Notes under the pieces: generated by a model
Seen by the model: only the letters and a program-made list of their open reading frames with translations
What the model was told of the DNA's origin: nothing
The model's database searches: none
Position numbers and translations under genes: made by a program
Assembly: GCA_955652195.1 (NCBI GenBank)
Contig: CATPBC010000473.1
Span: 1 to 8,348 of the forward strand
Direction of reading: 5' to 3'
From: an uncultured Xanthobacteraceae bacterium
Lineage (GTDB): Bacteria > Pseudomonadota > Alphaproteobacteria > Rhizobiales > Xanthobacteraceae
Length of the DNA stretch: 8,348 bases
Part shown: positions 1 through 4,128 of the stretch, piece after piece
Layout of the letters: every line of letters begins with the position of its first letter
How positions within the stretch are numbered: position 1 is the first letter of the stretch

Positions 1-273
1 GAGCCCCCAGGGCGAGACACCGAGCAATCGGTCGATGAGCCAGCCGAGGCCGGCACCGACCAAAACGCCTGCAACCAGTTCGCTGGAGAGCCGGAAGCCC
101 TTGGCGTAGCCTGATGCAGTCGCTGCCCGCTCCGCACCAGATCCGTCCGAAGGGCCGCCTGCGAGATCGCGCGCTTGGCCGAGTCCTTCGTTGAGCCGCT
201 GGAGTCTCGCGGAGAGAGCGGCCTCGTCGGTTCGCCGCTTGCCCCGGTCGCTGTTTTCGCGCGCGTCGCTCAT
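1..273 (-). CDS. atpI: AtpI, F0F1 ATP synthase subunit I (5' part; 3' end outside window)
   Basis: The minus-strand frame opens at ATG 273-271 and stays open to the window edge, giving 91 residues. It starts MSDARENSDRGKRRTDE. A charged N-terminal tail with a short amphipathic stretch (SARLQRLNEGLGQARDL) is followed by the first membrane helix, SSELVAGVLVGAGLGWLIDR, and the phrase LLGVSPWG. This is the usual pattern of the alphaproteobacterial AtpI/AtpZ small membrane protein (ATPase_gene1 family), which heads the F0 operon upstream of atpB and helps assemble or stabilise the c-ring. Family members are about 110-125 residues, so perhaps 20-35 residues lie beyond position 1, followed by atpB if the usual order holds. 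The only purine-rich ribosome-binding candidate (GGGAG, plus positions 275-279) lies one base from the ATG, which is closer than normal. I see no better in-frame start. Identification is by pattern recognition of the family, not by a search. Confidence 0.88.
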   Translation of the reverse strand, partial: MSDARENSDRGKRRTDEAALSARLQRLNEGLGQARDLAGGPSDGSGAERAATASGYAKGFRLSSELVAGVLVGAGLGWLIDRLLGVSPWGL

Positions 274-332
274 GCTCCCGACACTCGCGGCTTGCAGCGA
301 TCGCGGCCTGCGCGCACCTTAAAGCCGGGCGG

Positions 333-361
333 ACCATACTGACTGGGTTCCAGCAAGTCAA
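333..361 (-). promoter_or_regulatory. Putative sigma-70-type promoter for the atpI operon
   Basis: Read on the minus strand, TTGACT (361-356) and TATGGT (338-333) are separated by exactly 17 bases. This gives 5/6 matches to the -35 consensus and 4/6 to the -10 consensus. Transcription would begin near 326 and leave a leader of about 50 nt before the atpI ATG at 273. It is the strongest promoter-like sequence in the 274-539 spacer. No experimental evidence is available, and the assignment rests on consensus, spacing and position. Confidence 0.55.
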
Positions 362-525
362 GAAAACGCCGACCTGCTCTAGTGCTTTGAAACAACGGCA
401 GATATCGCATGTGCGCAGCTTCGTTTTGGCCGTCCTTTGTGCACCGCAAAGTCACGCCAGAGTCGCCGGGTGCGGTGCTAGGATGGCGTTACGACCCTAA
501 TATTGGATCGTCCGCGAGCTCTCGC

Positions 526-531
526 GAGAGG
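526..531 (+). promoter_or_regulatory. Ribosome binding site deciding the start at 540
   Basis: GAGAGG ends 8 bases before the ATG at 540. It favours 540 (or the adjacent ATG at 543) over the three further in-frame ATGs at 555, 570 and 585 that lie inside the tandem repeat. Confidence 0.6.
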
Positions 532-539
532 ATTTCATC

Positions 540-1043
540 ATGATGCGAATCGGCATGGCCCAAATCGGCATGGCCCAAATCGGCATGGCCCCTGTCGTCG
601 CGGCTGTCGTTGCGGCAGCAATCCTAGGTGGGCCGGCACGGGCAGACGAAGCAACGCCGGACACTGAAGGTGGGCGATATGTCTTCAGCAAGCAGGCCAA
701 TGGCTTTCTGCGCCTCGATACCCAATCCGGCGCGGTTGCGCTGTGCAGCGAGCAGCCCGTGGGCTGGACTTGCCAGGCGGCGCCTGAGGATCGCGCGCTT
801 TTTGAGAGCGAGATCGCGCGACTGCAGAACGAGAACGCAGCGCTGAAGAAAATTATCCTCGCGCATGGGCTTTCGCTGCCGCCGGGCGCAGCGCCGGGGG
901 CTCCTGACGCGCAAAACGAGCCTTCGCTGCGTCTGCCGAGCGATGCCGATATCGATCGCGCGATCGCCTTCGTTGGCAAAGTCTGGCAGCGCTTCATCGA
1001 GGCCGTCACCCGCGCGGAAAAGCAAATCTTCAACAAGAGCTAA
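540..1043 (+). CDS. Small secreted protein with coiled coil and C-terminal amphipathic helix, unknown function
   Basis: The gene encodes 167 residues. Residues 1-35 look like a Sec signal peptide: a hydrophobic run PVVAAVVAAAILGG is followed by ARA-DE, a good signal peptidase I site. The mature part has a compact domain (about 45-78) with the phrase NGFLRLDTQSGAVALC and two cysteines, C69 and C78, that could form a disulphide in the periplasm. Next comes a heptad-like helix (about 83-106, EIARLQNENAALKKII), a Pro/Ala linker, and a charged amphipathic C-terminal helix (about 135-163). I recall similar RLDT-TGAV-C envelope proteins as conserved hypotheticals in Rhizobiales, but know no function. 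The N-terminus contains three IGMA repeats encoded by a 15-bp tandem repeat. Only 6 bases separate its stop from the TTG of the YjbQ gene, so the two are probably co-transcribed. Confidence 0.8.
   Translation: MMRIGMAQIGMAQIGMAPVVAAVVAAAILGGPARADEATPDTEGGRYVFSKQANGFLRLDTQSGAVALCSEQPVGWTCQAAPEDRALFESEIARLQNENAALKKIILAHGLSLPPGAAPGAPDAQNEPSLRLPSDADIDRAIAFVGKVWQRFIEAVTRAEKQIFNKS
549..593 (+). repeat. 15-bp tandem repeat, three units, inside the start region of the 540 gene
   Basis: The unit ATCGGCATGGCCCAA occurs at 549-563 and 564-578. A third copy at 579-593 differs only in the last two bases (CCT instead of CAA). Each unit is five codons (IGMAQ) and carries one in-frame ATG. Gain or loss of units keeps the frame and changes only the length of the signal peptide n-region. 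Confidence 0.92.
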
Positions 1044-1049
1044 CGCGCC

Positions 1050-1514
1050 TTGAGCAAGCTCTCCGCCATACACACCGCGCCCGTGGACACGAGTGCTACC
1101 GCGCGCTTGTCGGTGGAAACGTCCGGCGAAGGTTTCTTCGAGATTACGACCGATGTCGCGCGCTTTCTCAGGCAGGTCGGCGCGCGCGACGGCGCCGTGC
1201 TCATTTATCTGAAACATACTTCGGCGTCGCTGACGATCCAGGAGAACGCCGATCCCGACGTACGCGCGGATCTCGTCATGGCGCTTCGCCGCATTGCTCC
1301 AGCCGGTGCTGGCTGGGTGCACGAAGTCGAAGGGCCCGACGACATGCCGGCCCATGTCAAATCCATGCTCAATGGCGTGTCGTTGCAGGTACCTGTCAGT
1401 GCCGGCGAATTGGCGTTGGGCACATGGCAGGGGATCTATCTTGCCGAGCACCGCACGACGCCCCATCGGCGCGAAGTGGTTCTGCAATTCTCCGGATCGT
1501 GCGCCAAACGCTGA
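1050..1514 (+). CDS. yjbQ: YjbQ/UPF0047 family protein (secondary thiamine-phosphate synthase-like)
   Basis: The product is 154 residues from a TTG start at 1050, and family members are usually about 135-150. Recognisable family blocks are the strand/turn LKHTSASLTIQENADPDV (55-72, with H56), the block HEVEGPDDMPAHVKSML (91-107, with H91 and H102) and GTWQGIYLAEHR (124-135, with H134). These histidines sit where the family's conserved putative active-site or metal-binding cluster lies. YjbQ of E. coli has weak thiamine-phosphate synthase activity in vivo, but the true physiological role is unsettled. The protein is soluble and has no signal peptide. The Shine-Dalgarno is weak (AAGAG 1034-1038, 11 bases before the TTG), suggesting coupling to the preceding gene, whose stop is 6 bases away. 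GTG at 1083 is an alternative start that would remove 11 non-conserved residues. The following regulator's ribosome binding site overlaps this gene's stop codon. Confidence 0.88.
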   Translation: MSKLSAIHTAPVDTSATARLSVETSGEGFFEITTDVARFLRQVGARDGAVLIYLKHTSASLTIQENADPDVRADLVMALRRIAPAGAGWVHEVEGPDDMPAHVKSMLNGVSLQVPVSAGELALGTWQGIYLAEHRTTPHRREVVLQFSGSCAKR

Positions 1515-1517
1515 GGG
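1513..1517 (+). promoter_or_regulatory. Ribosome binding site of the response regulator, overlapping the yjbQ stop
   Basis: GAGGG overlaps the TGA of the upstream gene (1512-1514) and ends 7 bases before TTG 1525. It is the main reason for choosing this TTG as the regulator's start and implies translation coupled to yjbQ. Confidence 0.65.
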
Positions 1518-1524
1518 CGTACCA

Positions 1525-2199
1525 TTGAGCGACGCGCAACTTTATCATCTCTTGATCGCCGACGATCATCCGCTGTTTCGCGGCGCGCTGCGCGAAGCGG
1601 TCAACGGTCTGTTCGAGCGTATCGAGGTCGCCGAGGCCGGCGCCTTTGAGGAGGTTGTGGAGCGGCTCGAACACGGCAGCGAGGTGGATTTGATCCTGCT
1701 CGACCTGCAGATGCCGGGCGTGCGCGGCTTTTCCGGGCTCATGTATTTGCGCGCCCAATATCCGAGCTTGCCGGTCGCCGTCGTGTCGGCCAATGACGAC
1801 CCGGCCGTAATCCGGCGCTGCATGGCGTTCGGCGCCGCCGGCTTCCTGCCAAAGACGCTCGGTGTCGACGCGCTGCGGAGCGCTATCGCGCGCGTCTTGG
1901 CCGGAGAAGTGTGGACGCCGCCAGATGTCGAGCTCGGGGGCGACGCGGATGCCGACAGCCAAGCCGTGATCAGGCGGCTAGCGACGCTGACGCCGCAACA
2001 GGTCCGGGTCTTGATGATGCTCTCCGCTGGGCTCCTAAACAAACAAATCGCCTATGAGCTTGGCGTCTCAGAAGCCACCGTGAAGGCACACGTATCGGCG
2101 ATTCTGCAAAAGCTCGGGGTCGAAAGCCGGACCCAAGCCGTCATCGCTGCCACCAAGATCGAATCGGGACAATGGACTTTCAATCCGCCCCCGCGCTAG
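1525..2199 (+). CDS. LuxR/NarL-type response regulator, CrbR/ErdR-like
   Basis: The product is 224 residues. An N-terminal receiver domain (about 6-125) has the acidic pair D13/D14, phosphoacceptor D60 in LILLDLQMPG, the switch residue S88 in VVSAN and K110 in GFLPK. After a short acidic linker, a C-terminal LuxR helix-turn-helix (about 153-212) carries LTPQQVRVLMMLSAGLLNKQ and the recognition-helix region VSEATVKAHVSAILQKL. The phrases RGFSGLMYLR, GAAGFLPK and LLNKQIAYELGVSEATVKAH are those I associate with CrbR of Vibrio and ErdR of Pseudomonas. Those regulators activate acetyl-CoA synthetase and other C2-utilisation genes with an SSS-domain hybrid kinase. Such a kinase lies convergently at 4129-7659. 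The frame stays open upstream to 1294, but that part lies inside yjbQ. TTG 1525 with GAGGG at 7 bases is the fitting start. The stop codon lies in the loop/stem boundary of a GC-rich hairpin at 2188-2205. The partner assignment is inference from family and position. Confidence 0.9.
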   Translation: MSDAQLYHLLIADDHPLFRGALREAVNGLFERIEVAEAGAFEEVVERLEHGSEVDLILLDLQMPGVRGFSGLMYLRAQYPSLPVAVVSANDDPAVIRRCMAFGAAGFLPKTLGVDALRSAIARVLAGEVWTPPDVELGGDADADSQAVIRRLATLTPQQVRVLMMLSAGLLNKQIAYELGVSEATVKAHVSAILQKLGVESRTQAVIAATKIESGQWTFNPPPR

Positions 2200-2241
2200 C
2201 GGGGGAGGGGGGACCGCGCGAAGCGCGGTGGAGGGGGTCTC
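2188..2241 (+). repeat. GC-rich double-hairpin repeat, copy 1 (3' of the response regulator)
   Basis: Two perfect hairpins sit in tandem. Hairpin A pairs CCCCCGC (2188-2194) with GCGGGGG (2199-2205) around loop GCTA. Hairpin B pairs ACCGCGC (2213-2219) with GCGCGGT (2223-2229) around loop GAA. They are joined by a purine run and followed by GGAGGGGGTCTC. The regulator's TAG is inside hairpin A. A diverged copy in reverse orientation lies at 4071-4120. No T-run follows, so it is not a canonical intrinsic terminator. It may slow polymerase, protect the mRNA 3' end, or be a mobile repeat. Confidence 0.85.
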
Positions 2242-2332
2242 GCCGTACAGGTGTGTGCCCAAGCCACGTCGCGACGCACGTCGAAAGCGCTAACCCAATC
2301 GCAGACGTAAAGGCCCGGTATGGCGACCTAGT

Positions 2333-2351
2333 GCGATTTGTGAAAAATCGC
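2333..2351 (+). other. Short perfect hairpin or operator-like inverted repeat
   Basis: GCGATTT (2333-2339) is inverted as AAATCGC (2345-2351) around a 5-base centre, GTGAA. No T-run follows, so a terminator is unlikely. A binding site for a dimeric regulator ahead of the cassette promoter is possible but unproven, and a 7-bp inverted repeat can occur by chance. Confidence 0.35.
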
Positions 2352-2447
2352 CGCCAGGAAGGCAACATATCGCGTTCCTGCCCATCCAGAATGCCTTGTA
2401 GCCCTCCCGCACCGCATATTGTCGCCTACATTCGTTCGTTTTTTTCA

Positions 2448-2476
2448 TTGAATTTCACGCGCTCCTGCTGGATAGC
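2448..2476 (+). promoter_or_regulatory. Weak promoter candidate for the cassette
   Basis: TTGAAT (2448-2453) and GATAGC (2471-2476) are separated by 17 bases. Matches are 4/6 at -35 and 3/6 at -10. The predicted start near 2483 leaves a leader of about 36 nt before ATG 2519. Position and spacing are right but the boxes are poor. Confidence 0.3.
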
Positions 2477-2518
2477 TGCCGCACGTCCTTAATGGCGAAC
2501 TAACAGAAAGAGAATCAC

Positions 2519-2749
2519 ATGAAATTGAAGATTGGAAGAAATACGAACAGGTGTCTCATCACGGTTGACGTCGACAAGTCCGACCTATTCGAGGTTATGA
2601 AAGGCCTTCTTAATGAGGGTCTAGTGGAAATTCGCGGCATAGAAGACGCCCCGACACTTCGGCTCGAAGAGCTAGTGGCTGTTCGTCAGCTTGCTACTCA
2701 ATCGGACGGTCCCGCGAGGATCCCGTTTCATGACCGCCCAACAGACTGA
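2519..2749 (+). CDS. Small protein of unknown function (76 aa), first gene of the cassette
   Basis: The product is a 76-residue soluble protein starting MKLKIGRNTNRCLITVDVDK, with no signal peptide or membrane helix. Its first half reads as a beta hairpin followed by a helix (SDLFEVMKGLLNEGLVEI). The second half is LRLEELVAVRQLA followed by a polar, proline-containing tail. A purine-rich Shine-Dalgarno (AAAGAGA, 2507-2513) ends 5 bases before the ATG and supports the start. Its last 20 bases overlap the start of the next gene, so translation of the two is probably coupled and their products may act together. I recognise no family. The size and coupling resemble those of small accessory or regulatory partners, but nothing in the residues shows a toxin, antitoxin or DNA-binding motif. 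Confidence 0.65.
   Translation: MKLKIGRNTNRCLITVDVDKSDLFEVMKGLLNEGLVEIRGIEDAPTLRLEELVAVRQLATQSDGPARIPFHDRPTD
2716..2720 (+). promoter_or_regulatory. Ribosome binding site deciding the start at 2730
   Basis: GAGGA lies inside the preceding gene and ends 9 bases before ATG 2730. It favours this start over ones further upstream in the same frame, which lie inside the first cassette gene. Confidence 0.6.
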
Positions 2750-3173
2750 CGCGGAGGCAAAAAGTGCTTGGCTCGTAACTTGGGAGGGCACTTCGAGTGT
2801 TCCAGAAGATCCTGTCGTGGCCATTTTGAACTTCCGGATGTCGGCGAGCAAGGTAAAGGATTTCGTTGAACTGCTGTACGTGTCGCTCACCTACAGTCCT
2901 AGAGAAAAGTTGCTTTTCGCAAAGAACCCCAAAGGAAATCCATATCCCGCGACAATGACGCTTTTCCAACATATCCACTGTGGAGACAATCCGCTGCTAC
3001 ATGCGCGGCTGGTGTCCGACCTTAAGGTGGCTGCCGGCGCTCCCGAGTGGGCGGAGCCGCCGTCAGAAACCGAGCGACACAGCTCGCGTCTCTCGTCGCG
3101 CCCGCAAGCGGCGCGGAAATCAGGCGTGCAAGCGGGTTTTCAGAACTTAGATACGTCGGCTTCGCTGACGTGA
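2730..3173 (+). CDS. Conserved-looking protein of unknown function (147 aa) with an NPYPA ... CGDNP core
   Basis: From ATG 2730 the product is 147 residues, soluble, without a signal peptide. The core (about 14-100) is well formed: AWLVTWEG, a strand VVAILNFRMS, a helix KVKDFVELLYVSL, then FAKNPKGNPYPATMTLF and the turn HIHCGDNPLLHARLVSDLKV. I have an impression of similar W-LVTWEG / NPYPA / CG-NP-L-ARLV proteins as uncharacterised conserved proteins in other bacteria, but know no name or activity. H81, H83 and C84 might bind a metal, though that is speculation. Residues from about 106 to the end are rich in Ser, Arg, Glu and Pro and lie over the first 127 bases of the next gene in another frame. 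This tail looks like read-through into a different coding frame rather than a designed domain, so the natural protein may end near residue 102-110 in relatives. Confidence 0.65.
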   Translation: MTAQQTDAEAKSAWLVTWEGTSSVPEDPVVAILNFRMSASKVKDFVELLYVSLTYSPREKLLFAKNPKGNPYPATMTLFQHIHCGDNPLLHARLVSDLKVAAGAPEWAEPPSETERHSSRLSSRPQAARKSGVQAGFQNLDTSASLT

Positions 3174-3997
3174 TCTTGGAAGGTAAAATTGAAAGGGGTG
3201 ATTACGATAAGCTTCTAAGACTGATTGATGCGGATTGCCTCAATTATAGCTGCACGGCCGGAATTTATCTTGCCTCGCCCGGCGGTGACCTGATTGAGGC
3301 AATGAAGATTGGTCGCCTCGTGCGAAAGCTACGCTTGGAAACCCATGTCCCCAGCGATGTGCCGCCTGTCCCAGATCTGCTTCCTCCAGATCGTCAAAAG
3401 ATCGAAGCCATCCGAAAGAAAGCCGAGGCCGACCTAAAGGATTACAAAGCCATCCTTAAGGATGCCAAAGCGAACTACATGTGCGCGAGCGCGTGCTTTT
3501 TCATATTTGTTGCTGGCATCGACAGGGAGAGAAACATTTGGCCCCCTGTTCTCGGCATTCACAGGCCATACCTTTCCGAGGCTGACCTAAAGAGGTTAAG
3601 CGGTAATCAAGTCATAGCTTCGGCTGGACAAATGCGAACAGTTGTTGAGGACTATCTCAAAGAAATGGGCGTTCCAGTGAAATACGCGGATTTAATGTTT
3701 TCCATTCCGAAAGATCAGGTTCGATTGATCGATGAAGACGATTTCGTATCAGACTTCGAGGGGTACATTCCTGAACTTCAGGATTGGCTCGACGCTAAAT
3801 GCAACAAGCTTACAGACGTTGAAAAGGTCGTGGATAAAGGCATCCAAGCAAAAATGAGACGCAAAGAAAAGCTTACGGAAGATGATGAGCGAATGAAGGA
3901 AATGCTTGGGGAAAAACACATTCAACAGGACGAGTGTCTTGGGCAAGTGTTGCCAAAGTTACGCGAGGATGCTTGGAAGCAGTTTCACGGTCAATGA
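3047..3997 (+). CDS. ClpP/crotonase-fold serine hydrolase-like protein (COG3904 type)
   Basis: From GTG 3047 the product is 316 residues. It has the layout of periplasmic ClpP-like proteins of the COG3904 type: first strand VILEGKIERGDYDKLLRLI (42-60), then GIYLASPGGDLIEAMKIGRLVRK (72-94; S77-P-G-G80 is the oxyanion-loop motif). Next come CASACFFIFVAGIDRE (146-161), with likely nucleophile S148, and LGIHRPYLS (169-177), with likely base H172. A third catalytic residue is not certain; D229, D231 and D232 are candidates. A charged helical insert of about 44 residues (102-145) separates SPGG from the serine, longer than I expect for this fold. Residues 236-316 are helical and charged. The phrase APASGAEIRRASG (18-30) resembles the end of a signal peptide, but the preceding stretch is weakly hydrophobic, so export is doubtful. 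The start is uncertain: there is no good ribosome binding site, and an in-frame TAA at 3023 limits the choice. Base composition is low in GC. Confidence 0.78.
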   Translation: MGGAAVRNRATQLASLVAPASGAEIRRASGFSELRYVGFADVILEGKIERGDYDKLLRLIDADCLNYSCTAGIYLASPGGDLIEAMKIGRLVRKLRLETHVPSDVPPVPDLLPPDRQKIEAIRKKAEADLKDYKAILKDAKANYMCASACFFIFVAGIDRERNIWPPVLGIHRPYLSEADLKRLSGNQVIASAGQMRTVVEDYLKEMGVPVKYADLMFSIPKDQVRLIDEDDFVSDFEGYIPELQDWLDAKCNKLTDVEKVVDKGIQAKMRRKEKLTEDDERMKEMLGEKHIQQDECLGQVLPKLREDAWKQFHGQ

Positions 3998-4070
3998 AAT
4001 TTTTATCAAAGTGCGCGCCTGGCAAACTCTACAATCGAAATTTCTCGCTGTGTTTTTCGCATTCCCGCCG

Positions 4071-4120
4071 CCCCTTCCACCATGCTGCGCATGGTGCCCC
4101 TCCCCCGCTTTCGCGGGGGA
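4071..4120 (-). repeat. GC-rich double-hairpin repeat, copy 2 (3' of the sensor kinase)
   Basis: This is a second copy of the 2188-2241 element in opposite orientation, so it also lies just downstream of a coding gene. Hairpin A pairs TCCCCCGC (4101-4108) with GCGGGGGA (4113-4120) around TTTC. Hairpin B pairs CACCATGC (4078-4085) with GCATGGTG (4089-4096) around TGC. Compared with copy 1, two stem positions of hairpin B have changed on both sides (GC to AT pairs). The stem is therefore kept by compensating changes, which suggests the structure itself matters. Confidence 0.85.
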
Positions 4121-4128
4121 GATGATTC

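Larger units (their letters stand above)
274..539. other. Divergent intergenic spacer between atpI and the 540 gene
   Basis: This 266-base spacer separates two divergently transcribed genes, so it should carry both promoters. The minus-strand promoter candidate is at 361-333. On the plus strand, TAATAT at 498-503 could be a -10 element, but the sequence 17 bases upstream (around 475-480, GTGCTA) is a poor -35, so I do not call a promoter there. Short reading frames inside it show no recognisable protein. Confidence 0.5.
2242..2518. other. Spacer upstream of the three-gene cassette
   Basis: This stretch of about 280 bases contains no convincing gene. An open frame across it (2172-2492) has repeat-derived and low-complexity protein sequence. 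It holds a perfect 7-bp hairpin (2333-2351), a T-rich run (2431-2446) and a weak promoter candidate (2448-2476), so it most likely carries the control region of the genes at 2519-3997. Confidence 0.5.

Noticed and set aside
549..593. Tandem repeat as a CRISPR-like array
   Set aside because: The units are contiguous without spacers, are exactly five codons long, and lie inside a coding frame.
624..1487. Minus-strand open frames opposite the secreted protein and yjbQ
   Set aside because: The plus-strand genes have signal peptide or family motifs and ribosome binding sites. The antisense products are Arg-rich with no recognisable family.
1294..1524. Upstream extension of the response regulator to an ATG inside yjbQ
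   Set aside because: The extra residues are an out-of-frame reading of yjbQ. Receiver domain homology begins just after TTG 1525, which has a well-placed GAGGG.
2431..2446. T-rich run as an intrinsic terminator
   Set aside because: No stable GC-rich stem directly precedes it. The nearest hairpin ends about 80 bases upstream.
2172..2492. Open frame of 106 codons on the plus strand across repeat copy 1
   Set aside because: Its first part is the translated hairpin repeat, similar in character to the translated second repeat, and the rest has no protein-like pattern. It also overlaps the 3' end of the response regulator.
3001..3150. ATG 3001 as a start for the ClpP-like protein
   Set aside because: It is in a different frame, ends at a TAG near 3148, and encodes a strongly basic peptide with no similarity to the family N-terminus.
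2188..4120. The inverted double-hairpin elements as terminal repeats of a transposon
   Set aside because: No transposase or target-site duplication is visible, the two copies are too diverged for recent transposon ends, and each is oriented to the adjacent gene's 3' end, which explains their positions equally well.
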